A DNA stretch of 64,000 nt from Ananas comosus (lineage: Eukaryota > Streptophyta > Magnoliopsida > Poales > Bromeliaceae). The notes under the pieces are model-generated. The model worked only from the letters and a program-made list of their open reading frames with translations. It did no database searches and was not told where the DNA came from. Location of the stretch: the NCBI RefSeq assembly GCF_001540865.1, contig NC_033627.1:11943186-12007185 (forward strand), read 5' to 3'. A program made the position numbers and the translations under genes. Shown here piece after piece: positions 11,939-24,376 of the stretch (position 1 is the stretch's first letter; every line of letters starts with the position of its first letter).

Positions 11939-12110
11939 AGGATGATATTAGTCGGTTAGAGTTGAATGGTCCCCCTAGGGTTGAGTGGTCCCCACTGGGT
12001 TATAGTATTTAATCTAATGGTTAGAAATAATGAAAAGAGTTGATCCAAAGGCTAAAAAACTGGTAGCAACAATGGAATTTTGCTACTAATAGTATCCCAG
12101 TCCAAATATA
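11939..12110 (-). mobile_element. partial hairpin-ended MITE next to (TA)n
   Basis: Reverse complement of much of the element at 38454-38699: GGTCCCCACTGGGTTATAG, GTTGATCCAAAGGCTAAAAA and the terminal hairpin TAGCAACAATGGAATTTTGCTA are shared. It ends in a (TA)n tract. The far end is lost at the N at 11938. Confidence 0.7.
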
Positions 12111-12212
12111 TATATATATATATACAAATAAAATACTATATATAATAAATAAATAAATATATATATATAATAAATAAATATGTATTTATAAATAAAATTA
12201 TATATATAATGA

Positions 12213-12500
12213 GATTTGAGCTAGAATACTATCGATAGCAAACCGACACTTTTGCCACCCATTTGTTTTCGATGATGGAGCATCCAAATCAACGATCGGC
12301 ACCGTTGAACATGATCTATACCACTTGAATTGTTTAGAAATTAAATTTTAAATCTTTTCGACATCATTTGCCTAATGATAAAAGTATTTCAAAATTTTTA
12401 ATTTTAATGGTCGATATGAGACGTTTTCTTGTTTAACGGCATAAAGATATCCAAATCAATTGAATTTTTATTAGAAAATTCTTTAAACTATTTAAAACAA
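12213..12500 (+). mobile_element. partial hairpin-ended MITE, cut at an N
   Basis: Left end GAGCTAGAATACTATCGATA and interior match the complete element at 61791-62332. The sequence stops at the N at 12501 and continues with unrelated GC-rich DNA, so this is probably a scaffold join. Confidence 0.75.
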
Positions 12501-12617
12501 NGCCCCGCGCCCTAGCCCGCACTGCAGCCTCCTCGTGACACGTGTGCAGTTATTGAGGAATAATATATAGTTATTATTATTGATAGATTATAGATTATAG
12601 ATTATAGATTATAGATA

Positions 12618-13360
12618 CTGAATTAAATATTCATGAATTCAAATAGAGCCTTGGCCCCGAAATTGCCACACAATGACAATGCGTAAGTTAATTATTGGGC
12701 CTGATTTGGGCTTGGAGTGGGTCGACTAGAATCTAGCCCGGTGTAGTCGTTGTTTTGACTTCAATGGAATCGAGGTTAATTAAAACATGAAGTCGTCGCC
12801 GAATATCGCGGCAAAAGTAAATCCCGGAGCGATTTTTACGGCGAAGCTCGCCGACTTTCCCCCCTAGTGGTATTTATTGGTCATATTTGCTTATATATCC
12901 CTCCAAAATTAGGATATTGCAAAAAGTGTTCTTTGAAACTTTAAATATTATATATATTTTTTATTTTTTTATAAATCCTTAAATATTGATTTGTGGAACT
13001 CTTTCCGGCTTGTTTCAATTTGAATTAACAAAAGCAATCTCTTTTTGTATAATATGAATTTTAAATATTTATAATCTGGTAAGCTTTTACTCAAGCTAAA
13101 AGTACGATCGAATACTCGTAGATACACAAAATAATCTTCCCACAAATATTATTATATTTTAGTATACTGCTTACTTTATTTTTACAAAAATCAATGTTGC
13201 TATTCAAATCAAAGTGTCAAAATTAAGCTCAGTATCTTTTTATAATGACAATAATAATAATTTAATCATGTAATTTGAGTAATAAATACGATAAAAGCAA
13301 AATAGTCTTTTTAAATAAGACATCGTAATTTTTGGCTGAATATAGTTATAATTTTTTAAA
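12618..13360. repeat. dispersed duplicated segment, copy B (empty site for the MITE)
   Basis: Uninterrupted counterpart of 7903-9181. At about 12776 it reads GAGGTTAATTAAAACATGA, where copy A has a 573-bp insert. Confidence 0.85.
12787..12867 (+). other. 26-codon open frame conserved in both segmental copies (copy B)
   Basis: Same frame, length, start and stop as 8640-8720. The peptide starts MKSSPNIAA and ends DFPP. Most differences are single-base replacements that keep the frame. A non-coding explanation is still possible. Confidence 0.3.
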
Positions 13361-13922
13361 ACACTAGAAAAATAGATAAAAATTTACAAAATTTATCTGA
13401 ACTATAAACTATTTGAAATTATTGCCTTTAAAAGTTCATTTCAAAGTATCCACCCGATCCTTCAATTATTTCTTTTTTTAAGAAGTAAAGGCTGTGGATA
13501 ATTTAAAAAGTAGAACATGGTTAAAAACGAACAGTTTAAAAATATAAACAAAAATATATTTCTATAAAAGAAAGAAGAAAAAAAATTAAAACTACATGGA
13601 AAAGATGAAAATAACGGTCACATCAAATCTAAAAAATGAAAAAGAACCAATATGTAGATCCGTGCCTGTAGTTCATGTAAGTTTTATATATTTTTTACCT
13701 AAAAAATTAGTATGCGATTTTTTTTTTTGTAAATTTGAAGGAACAAAATGAAATATTTAAATTTTACAGATATATATTTGCAATTGTCCCTTATAATTAC
13801 ACCGAACAAGTAGCTTCTTCGTGGAGGAGAAGAGGAGGAAGAAGAAGAAGAAGAAGAGAGAGAGAGAGAGAAACCCTCGGTGAGAGAGATAGAGGAGGGG
13901 AGGGAGAGGAGAGGAAGAGGAG
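13361..13922 (+). promoter_or_regulatory. 5' flank and leader of ATG5
   Basis: AT-rich DNA turning into a purine-rich GAA/GA repeat at about 13826-13925, which is likely the 5' leader directly before the ATG. There is no clear TATA box; TTATAATT near 13790 is a weak candidate. Confidence 0.45.
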
Positions 13923-14044
13923 ATGGAGATGTGCTCGGACGAGGCTGTGAAGTACGTGTGGGAGGGGGCGATCCCTCTCCAGATCCATCTCCATGAATCC
14001 GAGGTCACCACGCTACCTCCTCCTTCCCCGATCTTGGTATGATC

Positions 14045-14097
<53 letters not shown>

Positions 14098-17000
14098 ATT
14101 ACTCTTTTTTTTAAACCTTTAGATTATCTACTTTGATGCTTGCTTGATGCGTTAAACGCGATCTGATGTGCTCCGATCTAGAATCGGATTAAAATGCTAT
14201 TCGGATTGTTAATTTAGTTGTTTGTTGTTGTTCGTTTGGTGGGAATTTGAAATTGGCGATCCATAGTTTGCGTATTTTTTGGTTTGTGAAGTGTTCTTGC
14301 TGTGTGCTGTAGTGAATCGCAAGTAGGAAATTAGTGGAATTTTGTGGCCTTAAAAGCTGCTGGGATCATTACTGCAGATAATGTCTTAGATTTGTTATCT
14401 TCGATGTGGTTTTCTAAGTTGTTGATCATAATAATTAACCCTCTCCCATGCTGTATGAAAATTTGAATTGGTAAATCTACTGCTCTTTTCTCTTTGTGTT
14501 GTGTCTCGTCTTTATTCAAGCCTTCTTGAATTAGGGCATGTTTTGCCGTTCTGTAGGGGTAGTGCGGTTTAATGAAGTGCTCTAACAACTTCTCTCGGCA
14601 CTTGAATTAGAAACTCTGAGTTGGAGGTTCTGATTCTGGGGCTCAGAATCTTGTTTCAGCTTCCCTATGTATCAGCAGGAAACTGTTTTAATTCTGAATT
14701 TTGTACTAGAAGTAATTATAAATGAAAACGAAACAGAAGCAGCACAAAACAAGCATTTAGTTTCCAAAACTTTTACTCATGGTAAAACTTCTTTGTCCTC
14801 TTCTATATGCTTTGACCATTTATTTACCCTTGGCCCTTGCCCTTTTCTTGAGTGCTATGTCAATGCTAGAGTCTTGAATTGGAGTTCGGACATGATGAAT
14901 GATTTTAATTGCTTTCACAACCTTAGGAAAGAGTATTTAGTTTATTATATTGTTGTGGGTATATTGACATATTAAATGTTTAAATTGATGATCGAAGTTA
15001 ATGGCATACTTGGCTCCATTGGAGATTCAATAGATTTTTTTTTTTGAGAAAACCTATCAGTTTTTCAAATACAAAACAAGACACAAAAACCTAGTCCAAT
15101 AGCCTATTTTGTACTGATGAAAACGGGTCGGATATGTCAGATAGTGCCCGATCCATATCCATATCCCTGTACATAATTTTTACGTTGAATTCGGATACGG
15201 GTTCGGATATTAGTCAGATGTTAAAATTCAAATCCATATCCAGTAAAAAATAGATTCAGATATGTGTCGGAATGCAACAGATATGGATATGAATTGGATA
15301 TTTAATGAATATTTAAAACAAAAATAAAAAATATTTTCCAATATATATTTAAGCTACATAAAATTTATAAAATGTTAGAAACATAAAGGAAAAAATTAAG
15401 AATTCTAAGAAAATGTTATTGAATATGAAGTAAATAAAAATGTTACATATTGAGATTATATGTTTCTGATTCTGATAATCCGGTATCGGAATCTTAATCT
15501 GAATAAGGATGGTGAACCCAAACTGATTCTGAATCCAAAAAATATTTCTATCTCGAGATCCAAGTCTGAATCTGAATCCGAATCGGATAGTGATATCCCA
15601 ACCCATATTTGATAATTTTTGGATTCGGTGTTGGATTCGGTCGGATAATATCCTATCCGTTTTCATCTCTACTATTTCAGATCTGCTTTTAATCTAGAAC
15701 CTTGAAGTTTTGTTGCAAATTGATTAGCTTCTCCCTCTGAGTAGATCGTTAGTATGTTTATTTTAGCATTCTAACTTGATTTATGGTATATTTCTTGTTT
15801 TTTATATAGATTTTAGGTCCACGGCTTGGGTATCTGCCTCTATTAGTACCGATCATAAAGGCTCATTTCAGTAGCACACTTCCTCCGGGCACCGATACTG
15901 TTTGGTTTGACTATAAAGGACTGCCACTGAAGTGGTACATAACTTTTTATGATTTTCGGGATTTTTGTAAGCAACTTCACTTAAGCAAACTAAGTTTAGT
16001 TGAATATAGACCAAAATTAAAATTGCTACAGAAACCTTAATATTTACAGCTGTATATCATTTCGTTTACCATAAAATCTTCATTATCTTTTCATTTACAT
16101 TGATAAATTTGCCACGATTTGTTACTTGTAGTTTTTAATTCTTTTTAATTGCTTTTACAGGTCTATACCTACTGGAGTTCTTTTTGATCTTTTATGTGCA
16201 GAACCAGAAAGACCCTGGAACCTAACAGTGAGGACCTTATATCATACATATTTATTACTAATTGCATGTGCTTTATTGTATTGTTGTTTTGCTCTCTTTC
16301 AGTTTTCAAAAGAAATGTCAAACTGTTTCCTTATTTCTTTTTTCTTTTTTCGGGTGTTTTTTCACTTTAGGTCTTGAACGCTAACAAAATGGAAGGGCTT
16401 ATTGTACAGTGCCTATTGATTTCTCACTTTATCTGTTCTTTAGTTGTTAATTTAATTAAAAACTTTGGAATATGTTAATTTAATTAAAAACTTTGAAATA
16501 TGTAAAGGCACTTCACTTTTGAGTCTATCACAGGTTGGAGCTTATTGCTATGGCTGCCTTTTCTGTTACTGTAATTATTGCTTCTTCTGTTGTTGTTTTT
16601 GTTGTTTCTGCTGCTATTGTTATAATTATCATCATCATCTTAAGTATTTCCCTATGATTTAACTTCTCAAATACTTGACTAGCGAAATAAAGAATATAAA
16701 AGCAAAAGTAATAGCTGGTTTTGGATAGATCCTTTTTAAAAGAGATAGGTACTTTATATTATTATATGCGGCAGTACCTTATACAATATTTCGAGTCTGT
16801 TTACTCTATTGGAACCATACTATGATTTCCAAGATGTGAGGCATATTATGGTATGTGAGAGTAATAAAAATTCAAATGTGTCGATATGAGACGAGGGGTA
16901 TTAGAATATTAAAGGTTCTATACTCCTTAGAAATCATAAGGATTTCTAATTAATTACGCCTATTCTCATTTAGGCAACCTCCGATTAAGCTGGTCAATTA

Positions 17001-20000
17001 TGATAATTAGTAAAACAGAATGTATTTCTTTTATTATTCTTGTACATCGGTGTACAAAAATTAATACAACTGAAAAAGATAAAAAGCAACAATTATTATC
17101 TCTCTCCTTCTCTCCTTTAATGCAATCAATCGCAAACATATTATTAGCGCCTCGTCAAGTCATTTCTCATGTGAGCCATGCATCATGCATAAACTGTCTT
17201 TGGTATTTCATCGAGCATTTGACACGCACATAAGTAATACATTATGTGCAAACTGTCTTTGGCATTTCATCGAGTACTTGGCACGCGTACATGAACAATG
17301 CATTATGCTCAGGTTTTCTTTGACATTTCATTATGTGCACACCGTCTTTGGCATTTTATCGAACGCTTAGCATGCGCACATAAGCTATGCTTTATGCACA
17401 AATTCTTTTTGGCATTTTGTTTAACACTTGGCACATGCACATAAGCTATCCATCATGCACAAGTTGTTTTTGACAAAAAGCCAATTAAAAAGAGCGGCAA
17501 TCAATAATTTGATCAGCGCTTTCCGTCAACGACTAAGCGTCAAACGGATGATCGTCGTCGTAGTTGCCTTTCTCCACCGCTGACGGCTAAGCATCAAGCG
17601 GATCGTCGTTGCCGCCTTTACCGCCGATGGCTAAGCATCGAGCAGATTGTCGTCATTGTTGTTGTTGTCGTCGCTGTCTTTACCGCCGATGGCTAAGCAT
17701 CGAGCGGATCGTCGTCGTCGTTGTTGTTGTCGTCGTCGCCGTCTTTACCGCCGATGGCTAAGCATCGAGCAGATCGTCATCGTCGTCGTTGTTGTCGTCG
17801 TCGCCGTCTTTATCGCCGATGGCTAAGCGTCGAGCGGATCGTCGTCGTCGTTGTCGTCGTCTACGCCGTCTTTACCACCGATGGCTAAGCATCGAGCGGA
17901 TCGTTGTCGTCGTTGTTGTTGTCGTCGTCGCCGTCTTTACCGCCGATGGCTAAGCATCGAGCGGATCGTCGTCGTCGTTGTTGTCGTCGTCTACGCCGTC
18001 TTTACCGCCGACGGCTAAGCATCGAGTGGATTGTCGTTGCCGTTGTCGCCGTCTTTACAGCCGACGACGAAGAGTCAAGCGGATCGTCGTCGCCGCCTTT
18101 ACTGCCGACGGCTAAGCGTCAAGCGGATCGTCGTCGCCGCCTTTACTGCCGACGGCTAAACGTCAAGCGGATAGCCGTCGTCGTTGTCGTTAGCGCAGCA
18201 ACAGCAGGCGGATGGCCACCTCCTTAGTCGATGATGACGCCACAACAGCAAAAAGGAACATGCACCACTCCGAAATCAATGACGACGGGGCAACGGCAGT
18301 CTGCAACGGTGTAGGAATGGCGACGAGCGATCGTCTTTTATTGGTTGATGATGATCCGGTGTAGTAGAGGTTGATGACGGCATGTGTAGCCCGGTGTGTA
18401 TAGAAAGCTCGATGTATGGAGTGCTTTGACTAGGAGAGAGGAGAGAGAAAAATGAGAGTGAGAGAATCTAAACCCACCTTTCTATTGGGCTCTTTTTTTT
18501 TATCCAAGTTTCCTTTCTCTTTTTTTTTGTGAGTAGAATCCTCTTTTTTTTTGTTCACTTCTCTTTATATAGAGAGAGGGTGGTGGAGGTCTATGGTGTA
18601 GAGAAGAGTAAATAATGGAGGAGTAGAGGGAATGGTGGAGAAGTAGAGGGAATTGTGGAGAAGTGTGGAGGAGTGGAGGGAATAGTAGAGAAGTGGAGAA
18701 GTGAAGGGAATGATGGAGAAGTGTGGAGAAGTGGAGGGAATAGTGGAATGATGGAGAAGTGGGACAAGTGGAGGGAATGGTGGAGAAGTGGAGGAAATAG
18801 TGGAATGATGGAGAAGTGGGAGAAAATGGTGGAAAAGTAGAGGGAATGATGGAGAAGTAGGAGAGGAACGGGGAGATGGTGGAATGGGTTTAGTGAAGTG
18901 ATGGAGATGTGGGTTTAGTGATGTGAGAGAGAGAAGTGATCTCTCTCTCTCTCTCTCTCTTTTTTGTGTTAACATGGTAGATATCAAGTTTAAGTTGATT
19001 CTATCTTCTTGTTTAGTACCTTTCAAAATGTAATTTTGTGGTTTCTATCAACACTCTAGTCGAGTTACTGTTCTTTTTTGGTGCAAAATAGACATTTTTC
19101 GTATATGCAGTAAAAGGTTTTCCATTGTGAAATGGTTGAAAATACAGGTTTTTGTATATTTGTTTCTATAAAAATTTGAAGATCAATTTCTATTTGGTTT
19201 TGGTTGGTTTAGGAGAGTTCAGACGATTTAGGTTTGCACATTAAAACATCTTGATGAAAAGAAAAATCTACAGACGAAGACCTGGAGAACATAATTTCCC
19301 TATATCTGTTTTTCAAATGGACTCTTAAACTCAATAAAAAGTTTTTCTGCCTGTAGACATCTATTAAGATATATACAAAAATTAAGAAGCTAAACAAATG
19401 GAGTATTTATAAGATTTTCCTAACAGTTTTTAACACGCTATATGTGTGATTTTGTGAAAATTTGGATTTAAATAAATGTTAACTAACATACACTGCGTTA
19501 TAGTTAGTTTATATGTAATATAGATTTTAGGACTCAAATGCCCTATATTTCTCCAACAACTGAAAAAAAAGTTCTAAATTCTTGAGCATTGTCTCTTTTT
19601 CTATATTACCTAAATTTTTTTAACCTCTTCTTTGTCTGATTTATTTTCCTGTAATGCAACTGATCCATTTGAAATACTCACAGGTTCATTTTAGAGGAGG
19701 ACATCCTGGAGATATTTTGTCACCCTGTGAAGGTGAAGACAGTGTGAAATGGAGTTATATTAATTCATTGAAAGAGGTGTGGGTAATAAAGGCATTTTAC
19801 ATGAGATTTTGGGCTCTATGGCCTTTTCCATTTCTTTTACTGCTTACCAACAAATACATTATGTAGCAGCCATCATTTGTTGCTTCTTTTTTCTCCTGTT
19901 TTTGAATCCTTTTCTTTTTTATTTTGAGATATCTGTGCCAAATGAAGTTGGCACCTGTAATATCAGATGATCTTCCTTTCCCTATTGCCAAAATTAATTG

Positions 20001-22496
20001 CACAGTACCTGCACAAACAAGAAATTACTTGCCAGAGCTGACTATTAGACTCTAGTTCCATAGGGACGTGAACTGTTGGAATATGGAATTTGCAATGACA
20101 TAGAAATGAGCTAGATTTTGATGCAATTATTTTCCTGCAAACATCTTTTGCTTCTTTTTCTCTTTACCTGATATATCTTCTTACGTCAGTGGTTTCTTAC
20201 ATATATGTTTTTGCAGGCTGCCTACATTATAAATGGTAACTGTAAGAACGTCATGAATATGTCCCAAGCTGATCAATATGACCTATGGCAATCAGTGTTA
20301 AAAGGTATATATGCACGGTAATAACGGTGCAAAGTTTTTAAGTATTCTATGAAGATGCCCTCTCTTTGCACTGCATCGGCACTTAAATGATAATTCCAAT
20401 GAATAATTTAGAAGTGATTATCTTATATACATTATTGTTAGTCTCAATGTTGGGGAATGTAAACAGATTGGAAGGCCTATCTCTCACTTACATAAGCATG
20501 ATGATCAACAGAAACGTGGTCTATTTCAGTGCATTCAAATATATTCTCTGACTTCTCACTCCTCTACCAACTTCAATTTGTTTTTGAAATTTGCACTAGG
20601 TAACTTGGATGGGTATATTAAAATCTCATCGAGGCTTAAGCTTGGACCATTCAGAGATGATTCCTTGGTGAGACCAGCTTCATCCCCAGCACAACATCAA
20701 CAACAAGCTACTGCTGAACATGAACCTACTGGATCAGGCAAACCATGTTAGTCCCTTTGCATTTAAATTGTAATTTCAGTTTGCCATTACATAAAATGCT
20801 AGATATGAATATCTATAACTGGGATTATTGTGGTGTTCAACATTCAAAAAAGTTTGCATGTTCAGTGGCTTGACTTTTCTATGTTGATGCTAGCCTGTTT
20901 TACAAAAAAGAACTATTTCTGGTGAATCTGTAATATTAGAAACTGCTAAATTATCAATAAACAGTATAAGGGATTTTGTCAAGAAATAAGCTACAGAAAA
21001 AAAAACCTAATAACTTTGTCCATTCATAATTTGGTAAGGTGATTATGGCTGAAAAAGAACCCTTTAGATGACATAAAGTAAAACTCTTTTATGCTTATTC
21101 AAATGTACATAGTACACCAGATTTTCCAGATTAATTAACAAGTAACAATAGACCTTAAAGTCAGTTTTTCCAAAGGGATCTTACTTATTATAACAGAGTG
21201 TATTCTATAAATCTTCCTCTGTACGTGGTCAGCTATTTCAATTCTTTGTCCTTACAGTTATTATTACAACAGTTCAGGAATTTCCCTCTCAACAATTGTA
21301 TATAGAAGGCTTCTACTTGTTACTTATATATAGTGACAAGCGTACTTCTCTTTCTTACTTACTGTTGATCTCTTTGGTCAGGCAGGATTCCTGTGCGGTT
21401 ATATGTGCGAAATATTGGTGATGATCTCGATGACTTGGAAGATGCACCTATAATTGATAGTTGGGAAAGAATATCTTACATAAACCGGCCATTTGAGATT
21501 CACAAGGAAGAAGGTATACATGAATCTCTTTAAGCATCGTATGGCAATTGTTTTCTCTCTCGTCTTTCTTGATGTTGCAGCGTGTTGCCTTTCACATTTT
21601 CTTCAAACTTAAGCTCCCCATAACTTTTAACAGTTCTGCTAATATTGTTTATTAACTTCTTTCTTGGTATAGTTACCAAATTGGCCCCTGAAGTTTTATC
21701 TAGATTTCAATTGCATCTTCAGAATTGTAACAATAAATTACTTGCTATTGTTCGTCTACTGTGGTCCAGAAAATGAATTGTAATGTTAAAGCTGATGCGG
21801 CATCTTTGTTAGGCAGTATACAAATGGAAGAGCTTAATTGTTCCTATCAGACAAACTTCATGGACTAATTTGTTAATATTGGAATGTGAGGACCCAGTTT
21901 GAATGAAATGGGGTTTGAATGTTAACAACTAAGTTCATAACTAACCAATACTGTGGTTAAAATGAAAAGTTTCCTGGTTTTCTTCATCGCATTCGTCACT
22001 CAAGCTAAATGAAAATTCATAGCTATATTTTCTCACTTGTTCTGATCCTTTCTCTATTCCGACACTCTGATCTCTTATCATTTTGTTGTCTCGGCAATTT
22101 AGTGTTGCTTCAACGAAGTATTCATATGATGCTTTAGGTGGGTATCTGACTTTGGAGCAAGCCGTGAAGTCTCTACTACCGGAGATCTTCGATTTCAAAC
22201 CCCCGTTTGAAGACACTCGTGAATTGAAAAGCAAGGAGAGTCCTGATTCAAGTTTGACGGACGCGGAGATCGTCGACACTTCGAAGAGCGTTGAAGAAGA
22301 GCAAGCGTCATCGGTCGCAGAATCCGAGGTGCATCCTCCCAATAGGTTGAAAATAAAGCTGATTCGAGTGCAGGGAATCGAATTGGAATCAGATATTCCC
22401 TTCTATTGGGTGGCTAACAACTTAAAGAGCACCGAATTCTTCCTCCACATGTGCGTATTTCTCACAGGTCCAACGAAACATGCGAAAATGAGATGA
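13923..22496 (+). CDS. ATG5: autophagy protein 5 (ATG5)
   Basis: Eight exons: 13923-14036, 15810-15934, 16161-16227, 19684-19776, 20217-20304, 20600-20746, 21382-21513, 22138-22496. All introns are GT..AG and the phases agree, giving 374 residues. Landmarks are KYVWEGAIPLQIHLHESEV near the N-terminus, WFDYKGLPLKW (70-80), CAEPERPWNLTVHFRG (92-107) and the C-terminal ubiquitin-fold segment VQGIELESDIPFYWVANNLK. Lys132 in SLKEA, at the exon 4/5 border, aligns with the lysine that receives ATG12. ATG5-ATG12 with ATG16 promotes ATG8 lipidation on the growing autophagosome. Intron 1 (1.8 kb) and intron 3 (3.5 kb) are swollen by repeats. Alternative end: a donor after 22467 spliced to 22722 would swap the last residues for a tail ending GTRRL, stop at 22768; cDNA is needed to choose. 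Confidence 0.95.
14048..14096. repeat. (CT)n microsatellite in ATG5 intron 1
   Basis: About 24 CT units starting 11 bases after the exon 1 donor site. Confidence 0.9.
15113..15673. mobile_element. hAT-like MITE in ATG5 intron 1
   Basis: About 560 bp with inverted ends: GATGAAAACGGGTCGGATA on the left, and CCGTTTTCATCTC closing the right. The interior repeats GGATATGGATATG/ATTCGGAT-type motifs. GATGAAAACGG-type ends are common in plant hAT MITEs. A diverged CTATTT-containing target duplication is possible but not clean. The interior motif GTCAATAGATATGGATAT of the element at 9.4 kb is only superficially similar. Confidence 0.65.
17178..17470. repeat. minisatellite A in ATG5 intron 3 (about 60-bp unit)
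   Basis: Four to five imperfect units, each with CTTTGGCATTTCATCGA-type core, CTTGGCACGCGCACATAAG-type middle and CATTATGCACAAA-type end. Copies differ by substitutions and short indels. Confidence 0.85.
17520..18205. repeat. minisatellite B in ATG5 intron 3 (GTCGTC-rich, about 60-bp unit)
   Basis: Roughly ten units carrying CCGATGGCTAAGCATCGAGC followed by GGATCGTCGTCGTCG and a variable (GTT/GTC)n stretch ending GTCTTTACCGC. It is GC-rich and has an open frame of arginine/valine repeats, but lies wholly inside the intron and encodes nothing recognisable. Confidence 0.9.
18575..18905. repeat. G/A-rich minisatellite C in ATG5 intron 3
   Basis: Imperfect repeats of GTGGAGAAGTGGAGGGAATG-type units on a purine-only strand, followed by (CT)n at about 18939-18960. 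The serine/proline-rich open frame on the minus strand is an artefact of the repeat. Confidence 0.85.
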
Positions 22497-22975
22497 GATT
22501 CGCAAGTCATCATCACCTTCATTTCCTCTTCTTTTAGTAAATCAATTACTTTTCTTGTATAGGTTTCATATTTCATAATTTCCGGTTTCGTAATTCGGTT
22601 ATCATTGTAAAGTGTAACATAGCCTTGTGGGAGATGCTGAATGTTTTAACTTGGTGCAGTTGTTTTGTCTTGCATAACCGATATACAGTAAACCAGAAAA
22701 TGGCTAATTCTGCCTATGCAGGAGCACCGAAAAAGTTGATTCAACTTTCAGGGACTCGCAGATTGTGACATTTTGTGATCCGGAGAATCCATTCGGTGCA
22801 TCAAATTTGGCGAAAAGTAGCACTGTTTCCTGAAGCTAGTTTGGAGGGAGCTTCTGCAGAAATCATGCAACCCTATTTGAGTAGAGCTCTTTCATTTTAA
22901 CACCACCAACTTGGTAAATGTCTCTAACACCTTCTAACTGCGGCATATGGTTTTGGCTTCATGCTTTTGGTTAGG
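22497..22975 (+). other. ATG5 3' UTR and alternative last exon
   Basis: Holds a good acceptor (CCTATGCAG before 22722) and a short in-frame continuation if the donor at 22468 is used. Poly-A site not fixed. Confidence 0.45.
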
Positions 22976-24072
22976 GGTGTTTGGTTTGCGTGGTAGGATT
23001 CTGGAAAACAATTTTCTGGCCGGAAAAAGTATTTTCTATCTATTTGGTTCACAGAAAGAGTAATATTTCTGAAAAAAAAGTTTTTTTTTTTCTAGACTTC
23101 ATGAAAAATTAGTATTTTCGTTTTTCAGATCTTTAATTCGGAAAACTTTTTTTTTTTTTTTAAAACAGTTTTTCACGCATTTCAACTTTCTATCAAATTT
23201 AAAATTTCGGAAGCCCAAAAGGCGCAAAAAAAAAGAAGAAATATTGTGGACCTTTGTTCTTTTGGAAAAATTAGAACAAAGTTGATTTTGATACCATCAA
23301 TTCGTCTTGTTTTCATTGGCCTTTCGTTTTAGCTGCGTTCGGTACAAGCAATGCATAACACTTTTCTCTTTGCTAAGGCACAGGGATCTTTGTGTAGATC
23401 CACGTGGATGATTTTTTTCCTTTTTTAAGTTATGTTAGTTTATTTTATTATATTTCTTTTTTTTGCCTTTGTGCGCATCTTAAAAAGCAATAGTATAAAG
23501 CTCCCCTCGCTCGTAGATAATTTTGAAATGATTCTCCCCTTTTTCTTTTTTTTCTTTTTTTTCTTTTTTTTTTTTTTCTGTATTGCACTGTGTCTTTCTG
23601 CCTGTCACTGCATGTGTTTGTGTCTTTGGCCAAATGAATAATATCACTAGCATAGTAGCCGGTGCGATACAACAGTTAGATAATTAGAAATAAAGTAGAA
23701 ATCATCGATAAAAAAAAATGGCGATAAAAAAAAAGCGATGATGAGGGGTGGGATTCATCTTGCCGATGAACGAAAGTAACAGTCGAAGGAAGAGAAAAAA
23801 AAAAGGATTTGAGCTAGTTCGGAGTGGAGCCCACATTCAACTATGAAGGAAAAGTTGTCATATGGCAATTTTGGAAAAAATAATATATAGGTAAAGATAA
23901 AGTTGTACTAAATTGAAGATTTACGAAATTTATGGGTAATTTCATTGAATTTAACTCTTTCAATCATTTTTTTCAAAAAATATTAGAATAATTAATACTT
24001 ACTAGTTAATAGAGCATCATTTTTTTTAAAAAATAATTTACTAATTAAAAAATTAAATAAAAAAAAAAGTTA
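22976..24072. other. intergenic DNA with homopolymer tracts
   Basis: Starts with a MITE-like GGGGTGTTTGGTTTGCG at about 22975 whose right end was not found. Contains long T and A runs at about 23080-23095, 23145-23162 and 23545-23580. No gene is supported. Confidence 0.45.
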
Positions 24073-24376
24073 AGGCCTCGTTTGATATTGTTGTCATTTT
24101 TTGTATTTTTAATAAAATTTCTACATTAAATAGTATAGGAGAGAAAGATAGGTTCCTTACAATCCTTATATTTAAAATATTTACTCGATAATAGTAAAAA
24201 AAAAAAAAAAGCTTTCAAAATCTTTTAAAATAAATTGTCATCTATTGCTTAGATAAGAAATGTATCACAAGTATAAAACATTATAATAATAAGGAAAAAT
24301 TCTTTATATTTTATATTGAATTATATAAAATTAATTTATAAAAAATAAAAAAATGACAGATGCCAAACGAGCCTGA
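24073..24376. mobile_element. inverted-repeat MITE (about 300 bp)
   Basis: Left end AGGCCTCGTTTGATATTG with TGTCATTTTTTG; right end AAAAAATGACAGATGCC followed by AAACGAGCCTGAG. These pair as inverted repeats around an AT-rich core. Harbinger/Tourist-like ends; GTTA occurs near both borders. Confidence 0.7.

Noticed and set aside
17904..18227. 107-codon arginine/valine-rich frame
   Set aside because: Translation of the GTCGTC minisatellite within an ATG5 intron.
17178..18905. Regular direct repeats as a possible CRISPR-like array
   Set aside because: Units are contiguous and imperfect without unique spacers, and the DNA is eukaryotic nuclear.
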